A stretch of DNA of 48,344 nt from Accumulibacter sp. Its GTDB lineage: Bacteria; Pseudomonadota; Gammaproteobacteria; Burkholderiales; Rhodocyclaceae. The translations under genes and the position numbers were made by a program. Below are positions 15,928-29,300 of this stretch, in pieces. Each line of letters starts with the position of its first letter. The stretch's first letter is position 1. Location of the stretch: the NCBI RefSeq assembly GCF_016789985.1, contig NZ_JAEUOL010000252.1, forward strand, positions 1 through 48,344. The letters are read 5' to 3'. The notes below the pieces were generated by a model. That model searched no databases. It was not told the origin of the DNA and saw only the letters and a program-made list of their open reading frames with translations.

Positions 15928-16548
15928 TCATTTCGCGGCCACCATCAGGAAAACGGGAAACTCGGTCTGGCCGGTGCTGTCGGGCTTCGACATGTGGAAA
16001 ACGGTCGCGAACTCGATGCTGTGAAACCCGACTGCCTGCGCCGCGTGTTCAAGCAATCCGCGATCGAAACCGTTGTGCCCGGCGAAGCCCGGCCCGTGAA
16101 ACGAGCCGTCCTCGGTGTCCAGATCCGCGACGCACAGGTAGCCCGGCGAACCCAGCAGGGCGAACAGGTCCCGCAGCAGGCCGCCGGTGTCGTCGATATG
16201 ATGAAAGGTCATCAGGGAGCAGATCAGGTCGTAGCGCTCGGCCGGCAAGGGATCACTGGTCAGGTCGAGCTTCATCGAGTGCAGGTTGCTGCTGCGCGCG
16301 GCCGCGATCTTTTCGTCGAGGGTGGCCAGCATACCGGGCGAACTGTCCGCCAGGGTGATCCGACCGAGACAGGCTTGCAGGGCGAAGCCGAGCAGACCCG
16401 TTCCGCAGCCATATTCCAGGGCATGCATCTGTCGGGTCAGCGGCACTCGATTGCGGATTCCCTCGGCGACCGCAAGGGCGCGGGCCACCTTGACGGGATC
16501 GGAGTCCCAGGTCGGGGCGATTTCGTCGAACTGATGGCTCGAGTTCAT
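15928..16548 (-). CDS. Class I SAM-dependent methyltransferase
   Basis: The 206-residue protein begins SSHQFDEIAPTWDSDPVKVARA and has the SAM-binding motif I ALEYGCGTGLLGFAL (about residues 42-56), an acidic loop ITLADSSPGML, and the later ICSLMTFHHIDD (motif IV region). Such proteins methylate small molecules; the target here is unknown. ATG 16548 is preferred because GGAG lies nine bases upstream; ATG 16554 is only three from it. It lies between the hydrolase and the PLP decarboxylase, all on the minus strand, which might form one transcription unit. Confidence 0.88.
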   Translation of the reverse strand: MNSSHQFDEIAPTWDSDPVKVARALAVAEGIRNRVPLTRQMHALEYGCGTGLLGFALQACLGRITLADSSPGMLATLDEKIAAARSSNLHSMKLDLTSDPLPAERYDLICSLMTFHHIDDTGGLLRDLFALLGSPGYLCVADLDTEDGSFHGPGFAGHNGFDRGLLEHAAQAVGFHSIEFATVFHMSKPDSTGQTEFPVFLMVAAK

Positions 16549-16612
16549 GGTCATGAGCTCCGTTTGATAGATTGATGGCCGTTCGCGCTGGTCGGTACGG
16601 TGCCCTGCCCCG

Positions 16613-18046
16613 TCACGCCCGAAGCGAACCGGCGACCTCGGCGACGGCGTCCTGCAGCAGGGCCACGTCGTCGGCAGTCGTCCGCCAGTTGTCGAAGGCG
16701 GCGCGGATCGCGGCACGACCGTTCCATACCGTGCCGGTGACGAAGGCACGGCCATCCTGCTGGATGGCGCGCACCGCTGCGCGGTTGAGTTCATCGACCG
16801 ACACATTGTCCAGCCCCGCCCGGACAATGCGAAAACAGACGATGTTGAGCGGCACCGGATTCATCAGCTCGACGCCGGGCGCCCCCGCCACCCAGCGCGC
16901 GAAGGCGGCGGCGTTGTCCACACAGCGCTCGATCATCACGCGATAGCCGGCGCGGCCGAACGCCTTGAGCGCACACCAGGCGGCAAGCCCGCGAAAACGG
17001 CGCGACATCTCCGGCACATGCGTGAAGGGATCCCAACAGCCAGCGCTGCCCAGGACGTAGGCACCGCCGGCAGCAAAGGTCTCGCGCAACAGGGCGGCAT
17101 CGCGCACGAAGGCGAAGCCGCTGTCGTAGGGGACGTTCAGCCACTTGTGGGCATCCGAAGCAAGCGAGTCGGCTCGTTCGACGCCGCGGCAGAGGTGTGC
17201 CAGGCGCGGAGACGCGGCGGCGAACAGGCCGAAGGCGCCATCAACATGCAGCCAGGCACCACCGGGGTGGGTATCACGCAGATCGGCGAGGGCAGCGAGG
17301 TCATCGAAGTGTCCGCTGTTCACCTCGGCCGCGTTGCCGACGAGGATCACCGGCCCGTCGATCTCGCGCAGCAGGCCGGCCAGTGCGTCGAGGTCGACCG
17401 AGCCGCCGGGGGCGCCTACCCGACGCACCTGATTGCGGCCGAAACCGAGCGTGCCCAGGCACTTGACGGCGCTGAGATGGATCTCGCTGCTCGCCACGAC
17501 AGCGATCGGTGGATGACCCGCCAGACCATCGGCGGCGGCGTCGAAACCGAGTTGCCGTCCGGCCCACTGTCGCGCCGCGGCCAAGCCGACCAGGTTGGCC
17601 ATCGTCGCGCCACTGGTCAATGCGCCGGTCCATTCGGCCGGCAAGCCGAAGAGTTCCTTGAGCCAGCGCAGAACGACCAGCTCGGTCTGTGCTGCCGCCG
17701 GGCTGCTCGCCCACAGCCCGGCGTTCTGGTCGATCGCCGAGGCGAGCCAGTCGCCAGCCAGGGCGGCCGGGGTGACACCACCGGTGACGAAACCAAAGAA
17801 GCGGGGACCGGGCGAGGCGGTGATGCCGCGCTCGGCCCGGGCAAACCATTCATCGACCACGTCGGCCGGGTCTGTGCCGCTCTCCGGCAAGGTTTCGTCG
17901 AGAGCCGCCCGCATCGCTTCCGGCGAGGAAACGTGACTGACCGGACGCTCCGGCAAGGAAGCCAGAAAAGCATCGGCCAGCGCGTGCGCCCTGGTCAGCG
18001 CCGTGGCCATCGCCGCGCCGGCGGTCGGGTCGTTTCCTGCGTTCAT
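16613..18046 (-). CDS. Group II PLP-dependent decarboxylase / aminotransferase-like
   Basis: The 477-residue protein belongs to the pyridoxal-dependent decarboxylase family that includes aromatic amino acid, glutamate and diaminobutyrate decarboxylases. Seen are PRFFGFVTGGVTPAAL (residues 81-96), GALTSGATMANLVGL, ASSEIHLSAVKC with stacking H190, WLHVDGAFG with D269, and the Schiff-base lysine K301 in SDAHKWLNVPYDSG. The C-terminal NWRTTADDVALL is typical. Which amino acid it uses cannot be read. It is first in a minus-strand run with the methyltransferase and hydrolase. The 231-base gap upstream shows a TATGAT at 18173-18178 (minus strand) but no well-spaced -35. Confidence 0.88.
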   Translation of the reverse strand: MNAGNDPTAGAAMATALTRAHALADAFLASLPERPVSHVSSPEAMRAALDETLPESGTDPADVVDEWFARAERGITASPGPRFFGFVTGGVTPAALAGDWLASAIDQNAGLWASSPAAAQTELVVLRWLKELFGLPAEWTGALTSGATMANLVGLAAARQWAGRQLGFDAAADGLAGHPPIAVVASSEIHLSAVKCLGTLGFGRNQVRRVGAPGGSVDLDALAGLLREIDGPVILVGNAAEVNSGHFDDLAALADLRDTHPGGAWLHVDGAFGLFAAASPRLAHLCRGVERADSLASDAHKWLNVPYDSGFAFVRDAALLRETFAAGGAYVLGSAGCWDPFTHVPEMSRRFRGLAAWCALKAFGRAGYRVMIERCVDNAAAFARWVAGAPGVELMNPVPLNIVCFRIVRAGLDNVSVDELNRAAVRAIQQDGRAFVTGTVWNGRAAIRAAFDNWRTTADDVALLQDAVAEVAGSLRA

Positions 18047-18277
18047 GTTTCAGATTCTCCGGGAAGTGATGACAGCAGGCCGGCACAACGGAATCGCCGG
18101 CGGTCAAGGCCGCCGACAGTATCGCCGCGGCTGGAAACCCGAGTCAATTCGACATCCCGCGACGGCAGGATCATCATAGTCGATGGCCAGGGAGCGCCGG
18201 CAAGACTTCGCCCCCAAGCTGGCAGTTCTGTGCAGGTAATGACCCGACCCGCGCGCACACGTTCCGCCTGCCCGTCC

Positions 18278-19108
18278 TCATCGGTCCTGGCCCAGGCCTT
18301 CGTACTCCGCGATCACCTGCGCGCCGAGCAGGAGCAGCGTGGCGGCAATCTCCATGCTGAACATCGCCACCACAGCCGTCGCCAACGGCCCGTAAACGAG
18401 GCTCGCCTTCGACAGCGTGGTGAAAAACCAGACCAGGATCTGGCGGATCACTTCCCAGATGAGCGTCGCCGTACAGCCACCGAACAGGGCGTGGCGCAGA
18501 GGCACCCGCCCCACCGGCAGGATGAGGTAGATCGCGGTGAGGATGCCGACCTCGGCGCTCAGCCCAACGAGATAGAGCAGGTCACCGGCAAGGCCGCGCA
18601 GCGACCACTCCCGACCGAGGAGATTGAGGTTTTCCCGGGCCATCGCCTCGAGTGCAATCGAGGCGATGGTCACGGCAAGCAGAGCGACCCCGAGCAGGAC
18701 GACGAAACAGTAGGGCAGCACGGCGGAGATCAGGAAGTGTCGTTTTTCGAGCACCACCCGGTGCGCAAAGATGACCGCCATCGCTTTTTCCAGCACCGAG
18801 AAGGCGAGCGAGCTGAAGAACAGCATGGTGACCAGGAGGACCGCACCGATCGCCGCACGCTGCTGCATGAACTTGGCAACTTCTTCGAGAAAGATGGACG
18901 ACTGGCTGGGCACCACCCATTCAAGGTAACGTCCGAGCGTGGCGAGCAATTCCGCCTGATCGACCAGGTGCGACAGCGCGATCACCGAAAGGATGAGCAG
19001 CGGCACCACCGACAGCAAGGCGTAATACGCGATCGCAGCGGCCAGCAGCAGACCCTGATTGTGGCTGAAGCTGCGCAGCGTCTGCCGGGCAAACGCCGCC
19101 GGGTGCAT
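18278..19108 (-). CDS. YihY/UPF0761 family inner-membrane protein
   Basis: The 276-residue product has six hydrophobic segments and the YihY hallmarks: LLLAAAIAYYALLSVVPLLI near residues 20-40, LFFSSLAFSVLEKAMAVIF, then IYLILPVGRVPLRHALFGG and a C-terminal LVYGPLATAVVAMFSMEIAATLLLLGA. The family was once mistaken for ribonuclease BN and its function is not established; some members are linked to envelope stress. ATG 19108 was chosen as the first Met before the conserved region; the frame is open further upstream, with a possible GTG at 19162. It is divergent from nudF. Confidence 0.85.
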   Translation of the reverse strand: MHPAAFARQTLRSFSHNQGLLLAAAIAYYALLSVVPLLILSVIALSHLVDQAELLATLGRYLEWVVPSQSSIFLEEVAKFMQQRAAIGAVLLVTMLFFSSLAFSVLEKAMAVIFAHRVVLEKRHFLISAVLPYCFVVLLGVALLAVTIASIALEAMARENLNLLGREWSLRGLAGDLLYLVGLSAEVGILTAIYLILPVGRVPLRHALFGGCTATLIWEVIRQILVWFFTTLSKASLVYGPLATAVVAMFSMEIAATLLLLGAQVIAEYEGLGQDR

Positions 19109-19295
19109 GAGCACCTGCCGGGACGACGGGCTGAGGAGGCGTATGCTGAAAGGTGAATACACTGTCGTTGACCGGCATGATCCCGCAAAGCCGCTGGCGT
19201 GACCGGCAGTATGCCCGACCCTGGAGCGCCGTGGTAGGGCAATGAACAGCCCGCCGCCTGCGCTACACTCGAACCAGATCGTCGAGGAGAACGGC

Positions 19296-19931
19296 ATGAG
19301 GGAAAAGGACCTGGAGATCATCGAGCGCGAAGTCTGCTACCAGGGTTTCTATCGACTGGAACGGCTGCGCCTGCGCCACCGCCTGTTCGCCGGCGGGATG
19401 AGCCCGCCGATCGTGCGCGAGGTGATCGAAAAGGGCGATGTCGCGGCGGTGCTGCTCTACGACCCGCGACGCGACGAGGTGGTGATGATCGAACAGTTCC
19501 GCATCGGCGCACGCGACGACCCGCGTGGCCCCTGGCTGCTGGAGATCGTCGCCGGTCTGATCGAGCCCGGCGAAACCCCCGAGCAGGTGGCGCGGCGCGA
19601 GGCACTCGAGGAGGCGGGCTGTACGGTGGGCGAGTTGCTGCCGATCAGCCGTTTCTACACCAGCCCGGCGAAGACCGCGCAGCGCACGCACCTCTTCCTC
19701 GGGCGGGTTGACAGTTCCAGGGCCGGTGGCCTGCACGGACTGGCCGAAGAAGGCGAGGACATCCGCGTCGTCCGCCTCGCCGCCGCACAGGCACTCGCTC
19801 TCGCCGAGCAGGGGCGAACCGACTCCTCCTGGCCTCTGATCGCCCTCTTCTGGTTCGCCGGCCACCGGGACGAGATCCGCAGGCAGTGGCTGGCCGCTGA
19901 CCATGTCGGCATCAGGACCCCGCTCGTCTGA
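19296..19931 (+). CDS. nudF: ADP-ribose pyrophosphatase (Nudix hydrolase)
   Basis: The 211-residue enzyme hydrolyses ADP-ribose and related ADP-sugars. The Nudix box GLIEPGETPEQVARREALEEAG lies at 87-108 with the REALEEAG core intact. The upstream DEVVMIEQFRIGAR and LLEIVAGLIE, and the downstream ISRFYTSPAKTAQRTHLFLGRV, are characteristic of the NudF (TrgB) branch. The ATG at 19296 has GAGGAG eight bases before it; earlier in-frame ATG 19242 lacks this. It stands alone, divergent from the YihY gene, and the lipoprotein gene follows 137 bases later. Confidence 0.92.
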   Translation: MREKDLEIIEREVCYQGFYRLERLRLRHRLFAGGMSPPIVREVIEKGDVAAVLLYDPRRDEVVMIEQFRIGARDDPRGPWLLEIVAGLIEPGETPEQVARREALEEAGCTVGELLPISRFYTSPAKTAQRTHLFLGRVDSSRAGGLHGLAEEGEDIRVVRLAAAQALALAEQGRTDSSWPLIALFWFAGHRDEIRRQWLAADHVGIRTPLV

Positions 19932-20068
19932 TCGCGCCAGGAGGTGGCCGACCGCATCCGACCGATCATCCGGACGTGCCCACGCTCAGCGGACTCCCTG
20001 TCTGCGCTTCGTCTATACTCTTCCACTGGCCTCACCGATTCCAGCCACAGTCAGCGGAGCGTGAAAAG

Positions 20069-20557
20069 ATGTTCGCAAAACTCGCCGCCGGTGCTCTTCT
20101 CACCGGCCTGATGGCCATTGCCGTCTCGTCCTGCGACGCCGACCGGCTGAACAAGCTGCGTCCCGGCAGCAGCACCCTCGACGAAGTGCGACAGGTCATG
20201 GGCAACCCGAAGCTCGAGTGGCGCCATGACGACGGCTCGCGCGTCTGGGAGTATCCGCGCACGCCGGAAGGCATGGTCAACTACCTGCTGGTCATCGGCC
20301 CTGACGACATCCTGCGCGAAGTGCGCCAGGTGCTGACCGAGGAGAATTTCAAGAAGGTCAAGCCCGGGATGACCACCGACGCGGTGCGCTACCTGCTCGG
20401 CCAGCCGGCACACGAAGTCCGCTACCCGCTGCAGCAGGAAACCGTCTGGGACTGGAAAACCAGGGTCGACCCGGGGATGGTGTGGTACTTCAATGTGCAT
20501 TTCAATGACAGCGGGACGGTCACCAGGACCAGCACCAACTTCGTTTCGGGTGGTTGA
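20069..20557 (+). CDS. BamE/SmpA-like outer-membrane lipoprotein
   Basis: The 162-residue product has a lipoprotein signal with lipobox VSSC (C22). Two SmpA/OmlA-type units follow: LNKLRPGSSTLDEVRQVMGNPKLEW (residues 26-50) and FKKVKPGMTTDAVRYLLGQPAHEVRY (about 93-118). Each ends in a strand with VWEYPR or VWDWKT. BamE itself has one such unit; the two-unit form is found in a set of betaproteobacterial lipoproteins. It is likely anchored to the outer membrane; a role in outer-membrane assembly is only inferred. It converges with the phosphatase gene; a GC-rich hairpin without a T-run (20562-20581) separates them. Confidence 0.82.
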   Translation: MFAKLAAGALLTGLMAIAVSSCDADRLNKLRPGSSTLDEVRQVMGNPKLEWRHDDGSRVWEYPRTPEGMVNYLLVIGPDDILREVRQVLTEENFKKVKPGMTTDAVRYLLGQPAHEVRYPLQQETVWDWKTRVDPGMVWYFNVHFNDSGTVTRTSTNFVSGG

Positions 20558-20599
20558 CGCGGCGGCCGGCGCCTCGGCCGCGGCCGCGGTCGCGCCCTC

Positions 20600-21097
20600 C
20601 TACCCGGTGACTGGCCCGCGCGCCAGTTCGGCCAGCAGGCCGCCCGCCGCCAGTTCACAGAGATCGACCACCCGTTCGAAACCGGATTCGGCGCCATAGT
20701 AGGGATCGGGGATCTCGGAGATGCCGAGACCTCTGGCGTAGTCGAGAAACAGGCCGAGATTCGACCGGCTCTCGGCCGGACACTGGCGGCGCAACGACGC
20801 CAGGTTGGACTCGTCCATCGCCAGGATGCGGTCGAAGCGGTCGAAGTCTGCCCCGATCACCGAACGCGCACGCAAGCGCGACAGGTCGTAGCCACGCCGG
20901 GCGGCCACCCGCCTGGCCCGTGCATCGGGCGCCTCGCCGGCGTGGTAATGGCCGTGCGTGCCGGCCGAGTCGAACTCCAGCGCCGGCCCCAGACCCAGAC
21001 CCTGCCGCTGCGCCATGGTCCGGGTGACGGCCTCGGCAATCGGCGAACGGCAGATGTTGCCCATGCAGACAAAAAGGATTCGATATCGGCTGCCCAC
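20600..21097 (-). CDS. Low-molecular-weight protein-tyrosine phosphatase
   Basis: The 165-residue enzyme has the P-loop CMGNICRS (C11 to R17, the CX5R signature) right after ILFV at the N-terminus, and the general-acid loop IPDPYYG with D131. SAGTHGHYHAGEAPDARA and FDRILAMDESNLASL are typical. It is the last gene of the minus-strand series from smc. No exopolysaccharide kinase gene is adjacent, so it resembles the stand-alone housekeeping type rather than a Wzb partner. Confidence 0.93.
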   Translation of the reverse strand: MGSRYRILFVCMGNICRSPIAEAVTRTMAQRQGLGLGPALEFDSAGTHGHYHAGEAPDARARRVAARRGYDLSRLRARSVIGADFDRFDRILAMDESNLASLRRQCPAESRSNLGLFLDYARGLGISEIPDPYYGAESGFERVVDLCELAAGGLLAELARGPVTG

Positions 21098-21197
21098 TAC
21101 TGTCTTTCCTGATCAAGGTTGCTTGTCCGGGCGGGCCACGGCCCGCGCAACGAGCCTCCCTGTCCGACCGGTCCGGCCGCCACCCGCCGGCCGCACC

Positions 21198-21731
21198 CTA
21201 GTCGACCACACCCGCGTCGCCATCGGGAAACAGCTCCTCGACGAAACCGAAGCGGCTGAAGTCCCTGATCCGCATCGGATAGAGGATACCGTCGAGGTGA
21301 TCGCATTCATGCTGCACGACGCGCGCGTGGAAACCGCTGACGGTGCGCTCGAGCGGCCGGCCAAAGGCATCGACACCGGCGTAGTGCAGCCGGCTCCAGC
21401 GCGGCACCCGGCCCCGCAAACCGGGCACCGAGAGACAGCCTTCCCAACCCTCCTCGATCTCGGTCGACAGGGGCGTCAGCACCGGGTTGATCAGCACCGT
21501 GCGCGGCACCGGCTCGGCATCCGGATAGCGCGGGTTGCGCTCGACGCCGAAAATCACCAGCCGCAGGTCGACACCGATCTGCGGCGCGGCCAGCCCGGCG
21601 CCGTCGAGATGGTGCATGGTCTCTTCCAGGTCGGCAATCAGGGCGTGCAGCTCGGGCCGATCGAAGTGCTCGACCGCTTTCGCCTGCCGCCACAGGCGGG
21701 GATCCCCCATGCGCAGGACTGCTCTAATCAT
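21198..21731 (-). CDS. def: Peptide deformylase
   Basis: The enzyme removes the N-formyl group from new proteins. All three motifs are present in the 177-residue product: [10 protein letters not shown] (44-53), EGCLS with metal ligand C99, and HECDHLDG (141-148) with the two histidines and catalytic glutamate. The N-terminus [18 protein letters not shown] is normal. The start overlaps the end of the phosphorylase gene by eight bases, indicating coupling. This copy is not beside fmt, so the genome may hold a second def; that cannot be seen here. Confidence 0.94.
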   Translation of the reverse strand: MIRAVLRMGDPRLWRQAKAVEHFDRPELHALIADLEETMHHLDGAGLAAPQIGVDLRLVIFGVERNPRYPDAEPVPRTVLINPVLTPLSTEIEEGWEGCLSVPGLRGRVPRWSRLHYAGVDAFGRPLERTVSGFHARVVQHECDHLDGILYPMRIRDFSRFGFVEELFPDGDAGVVD

Positions 21732-22467
21732 CGCTCGCCAGCATCGTCCGGATGATCGCCCGCACCCGTTCCATCGCCCGATCGAGCACGTCGTGGATGG
21801 CCTCGAGGCTGACGCCCTGGCGGCTGTCGCCGCGTCCTGCGGCGTAGTTGGCGACCACGTTGATCGCCGCATAGGGAAGCCCCAGCTCGCGGGCCAGAAT
21901 CGCTTCCGGCATGCCGGTCATGCCCACCACATCGGCACCATCGCGCTCGAGGCGGTTGATCTCGGCCGCCGTTTCCAGACGCGGTCCCTGTGTTGCGGCA
22001 TAGACCGCGTCCACGCGGACCAGGGCACCGATTGCCGTCGCCGCTTCGGCCAGTTGCCGGCGCAGGAGCGGATCGTAGGGCTCGGTGAAATCGACGTGGG
22101 TGACCACACTGTCCGGTCCTTCGTGATAGGTCGACGGGCGTCCCCAAGTATAGTCGATGATCTGATGCGGCAGCACCAGATCGCCCGGCCGGAGGTCCGG
22201 ATGGATACTCCCGACGGCCGCCACCGAGACGATGCCAACCGGTTCGCATTCGCACAGGGCCCAGATGTTCGCCCGATAATTGACCTGGTGCGGCGGGATG
22301 CTGTGTGCGTCGCCATGGCGTGCGAGAAACACCGCCGGCCGGCCGGCAACGTGGCCGAAGGTCAGCGCCGCCGACGGTTCGCCCCAGGGCGTCCGGGCCC
22401 GCCGACGATGCGACACTTCGAGCGCCGAAAACTGGCTCAGACCGCTGCCGCCGATGATCGCCAGCAT
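21724..22467 (-). CDS. S-methyl-5'-thioinosine phosphorylase-like (MTAP/PNP family)
   Basis: The 247-residue protein is a family 2 purine phosphorylase: [13 protein letters not shown] at the N-terminus, phosphate-binding [22 protein letters not shown] (split about residues 46-67), then [15 protein letters not shown] and [20 protein letters not shown]. Where methylthioadenosine phosphorylases have TDYDCW for adenine, it reads ANYAAGRG, which fits the 6-oxopurine-specific methylthioinosine enzyme of Pseudomonas. It would release hypoxanthine, which the product of the adjacent hpt gene can recycle. One base separates it from the hpt stop. The substrate is inferred from the motif and neighbour. 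Confidence 0.85.
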   Translation of the reverse strand: MLAIIGGSGLSQFSALEVSHRRRARTPWGEPSAALTFGHVAGRPAVFLARHGDAHSIPPHQVNYRANIWALCECEPVGIVSVAAVGSIHPDLRPGDLVLPHQIIDYTWGRPSTYHEGPDSVVTHVDFTEPYDPLLRRQLAEAATAIGALVRVDAVYAATQGPRLETAAEINRLERDGADVVGMTGMPEAILARELGLPYAAINVVANYAAGRGDSRQGVSLEAIHDVLDRAMERVRAIIRTMLASDD

Positions 22468-22468
22468 C

Positions 22469-23017
22469 TCACTCCTCCCGCATGGCGTAGATCGCCGGCA
22501 GATTGCGCCAGGCGCCGCGCACGTCCATGCCGTAGCCGAAGAGAAAACGGTCGGGCACGGTCAGTGCGACGAAATCCGCCGTGATCGGCTTCTTCCTGCC
22601 GATCAGCTTGTCGGCCACCACCGCCGTGTAGCAGGCGTCGGCACCGCGTTCGAGCAGCCGTTGGCAAATGGCGGCAAGCGTGATTCCTTCATCCAGGATG
22701 TCGTCGACCAGCAGCACCGTTCGTCCGTTGACCGGGGTCGACGGCTCCCTGCGCCAGAGCAGCTCGCCGCCCACCGTCTGTTGACCGTAGCGGGTCGCGT
22801 CGACGTAGTCGAAGTCGAGCGGGAAGGTCAGTTGCGTCATCAACTGACCGGCAAAGGGCACACCGCCATTCATCACGCAGAGCAGCAGGGGATTGCTGTC
22901 GCGCAGCTTGGCGCTGATCCGGCGCGCCACGCTGCTCACCGCAGCAGCCACCGCATCGGCCGAATGGATCATGTCGGCCGCTGCGAGAATGGTCATCGCC
23001 TGGCGGGGATCGCTCAT
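22469..23017 (-). CDS. hpt: Hypoxanthine-guanine phosphoribosyltransferase
   Basis: The enzyme turns hypoxanthine and guanine into IMP and GMP with PRPP. The 182-residue product has the PRPP motif VLLVDDILDEGITL (about residues 101-114), LLLCVMNGGVPFAGQL near 44, and DKLIGRKKPITADFVAL before VPDRFLFGYGMD, all as in the family. It lies 85 bases after ligA and one base before the phosphorylase gene. Some annotators place this type among hypoxanthine-specific enzymes; guanine use is not decided by sequence. Confidence 0.92.
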   Translation of the reverse strand: MSDPRQAMTILAAADMIHSADAVAAAVSSVARRISAKLRDSNPLLLCVMNGGVPFAGQLMTQLTFPLDFDYVDATRYGQQTVGGELLWRREPSTPVNGRTVLLVDDILDEGITLAAICQRLLERGADACYTAVVADKLIGRKKPITADFVALTVPDRFLFGYGMDVRGAWRNLPAIYAMREE

Positions 23018-23102
23018 CTCGTCTCCCGGCGATCTGCCGACAACGCGCTGCGGCTCGCGCCACCGGCGCCGGGCGAGCGAGGGTCGAACGCGGCCGACCG
23101 GA

Positions 23103-26362
<3,260 letters not shown>

Positions 26363-26370
26363 GTCGATTC

Positions 26371-29300
26371 CTAAACGAGTTGCTCGCGCATGCGCAGCGC
26401 TTCTTCCATGTCGACTTCAACGATGCGCGAGACGCCGGACTCCTGCATGGTCACCCCGACGAGCTGTTGCGCCATTTCCATCGTGATCTTGTTGTGGCTG
26501 ATGAACAGAAACTGTGTGTTGGCCGACATGCGTCGGACCATGGCGCAGAAGCGTTCGGTATTGGTATCGTCAAGCGGCGCATCCACCTCGTCAAGGAGGC
26601 AGAAGGGCGCCGGATTGAGCTGAAACATGGAGAATACCAGCGCTATTGCCGTCAATGCCTTCTCGCCACCAGACAACAGGTGGATGGTCGAATTCTTTTT
26701 GCCCGGCGGCTGCGCCATGACCTGCAGGCCGGCGTCGAGAATTTCCTCGCCGGTCATGATCAGGCACGCCTCGCCACCGCCGAAGAGCGTCGGAAAAAGT
26801 TCGCCGAAACTGCGGTTGACCGCATCGTAGGTGGTCTGCAGCAGATCGCGCGTTTCCCGGTCGATGCGGCGAATGGCATTCTCCAGCGTCTCCATGGCCT
26901 GCGTCAGGTCTTCCGACTGGGCGTCGAGGTAGCCCTTGCGTTCGCGCGCCGCTTCGAGTTCGTCAAGCGCCGCCAGATTGACCGCGCCCAGTGCTTCGAT
27001 CGCGCGCTGCAAGGCGCCAATCGCGCTCTGCAAGGCAGCGGCGCGCGCTCCGGCCAGTTCGCCAAGCAGCGCTTGCTCGTCGGCCTGCGCCTCGGCAAGC
27101 TGGACCGCGAACTGTTCGCACGCCAGGCTGGCCGCCTGTTCCTTAAGCCGCAGCTCACCGATCCGGTTGCGCAATGGGTCAAGGCTCTGTTCGACCTCCA
27201 GTCGCTGTTCGTCCAGCGCACGCAGGCCGTTCGCCGCCGCCTCGAGCGCGTCGCGCGCCTGCGCCAGGGCGTGTTCGCGCGCCACGCGATGATCCAGTGC
27301 CTCCTGCAGGCGCGGCTCCAGATCCTCGGCCTGCACGGCGCTGGCGTTTTCCGCGCAGCGCGCCATTTCGTCGTCGATGCGCTCGATTTGCTGGCGCGCC
27401 AGGGCGCGGCTGGCGGCCAGCTCCTGCAGCTTGCTGGCGCACTCGCGCTGCGAAAACTCCGCCTCGCGCAACTCGCGCTCGGCACTGTTGACCTGCTCCC
27501 GCTCGTCGCGCAAGGCCCGCTCGCTCTGTTCCAGATGCGCGCGGGCCACGGCCATCACCGTCTGCAGCTCGGTCACCTGCGCCCGCTGCACTTCGATCGC
27601 CTCATCGGCGAGCAGCAGGCGTTCGCTCTCGCTTTCCTCCTCGGCGCTCATCTCGGCCAGACTGTCGTCGATCTGCGCCTGGCGCTCGCGAAAACGCTCC
27701 TGCGCCTGCGCCAGCTTGAGCGTTTCGACCTGGATGGCGTGCGCCCTGTTCTGCAGCACGCCCAGTTGCTGACGGGATTCATGCTGCGCCTGTTGCGCGT
27801 CGGCCAGTTGTTGTTCGACGGCGCTCAGGCTGGACTGCGCCTGCCCCACCCGCACCTCGCGTTCAGCGATCAGCACCGCCAACTGGTCGATCTCGCGCTG
27901 CCTTTCGAGCAGGCCATGCGCCGCACTGTCCGGCGCGAACAGCGTCACGCTCTGCCGGCTGACGATGTCGCCGCCGGGCGTCACGCAGCAGGCACTGGCC
28001 GCCAGGGTGCTGCGTCGGGCCAGCGCACTCGCCAGATCGGGCGCAGCCAGGACGCCGCCGAGCCAGTCGCCCAGGATGGCGCACAGCCGCTCATCGTCGC
28101 AGCGAATCTGCGCCAGCAGCAGGTCGGCATCGGCCGCCAGCGGTTGTACCTCGGCCAGCGGCAGCAGGAAGGTCTGCTTGCCGCCCGGTCGGTCGCGGCT
28201 CCAGGCCGGGTCGGCGCGATCGGCCGGCAACGCCGACAGGCGCTCGCGCAGCACGGCTTCCACGGCATCCTCCCAGCCTGCTTCGACGTGCAGGGACTTC
28301 CACAGCGGCTGGCCATGCTGCAAACCGTGCCGGCGCAGCCAGTCATCGAGTTTGCCGTCGGTCTGCAGGCGCTGCTGCAACTGTTGCAAGGCCGTGCGGC
28401 GGGCATTGGCCTCGGCACGCTCCTTCTGCGCATGCTGGACCTCGGCCAGGACGCCGCGCCGCTGCTGCTCGAGGCGTGGCAGTTCATGCTGCAGGCCCTG
28501 CTGGCCGGCCTGCACCGCGCTGATCCGCTCGCCCAGTTCGACGAGTTCTTCCTGCTTGTCGACCAAGGCGGCGACATCGGGGAGCGCCAACGCCTGCCGT
28601 TCGGTCGCCAGGCGTTGGCGCCGACTGGCGAGGGTCTGCAAGGAGCGCTGCGCATGGCCGCGGTTGGCCTGCTCGACGTGCAGGCGCTGCTCGGCCTGAG
28701 CGATCGCGGCGCGCTGGCGATTGACCGCTTCGAGCGCCGCCGTCTGCCTGTCCTCGGCCAGCGGCAGCCGTTCGCGGCGTGCCTCGAGACGCATCTCGCC
28801 CTCTTCCAGGCGTACGTCGGAGCGTTCCCGCAGTTCCTGCCAACGCTCCTCGTCGCCCGCCAGCTTGGTGGCCTGCGCCTGCCAGTGTGCCTGGTCGTCG
28901 GTGAGCTGCGCCAGGCGCGTCTCGTATTCGCGCCGCGCTTCACGGCGGTGGCGGATCTCGGCTTCCAGACGCGCCACTTCGGCGTTCGCCGCGAACAGCT
29001 CGCCCTGCGCGCCATGTACCCCGTCACTGGCTCCAAAATGGGCTTCGCGCGCCTCTTCGAGCCGCGCCTCGAGGTCGCGCAGCGAGGCGTTCCGCGCTTC
29101 GAGGTCGATCACCGCCTGTTCGACCTCGCGCGCCAGCCGGTCCCGCTCGGCTCGTGCTTCATTGCGTCGCAGCAACCAGAGCAACTGCTGCTTGCGGGTC
29201 AGGTCGCCGTTGTACTCGCGATACTGGCGGGCGACGCTGGCCTGGCTCTCGAGACGTTCCATCTGGGCGCCGAGTTCGATCCGGATGTCCTCGACCCGGG

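Noticed and set aside
17018..19156. 712-codon plus-strand frame across the decarboxylase and YihY genes
   Set aside because: Antisense to two clear genes; rich in Arg/Gly/His as shadow frames are.
20562..20581. Terminator between the BamE-like and phosphatase genes
   Set aside because: GCGGCCG/CGGCCGC pairs perfectly, but no T-run follows on either strand, so it is mentioned only as a hairpin.
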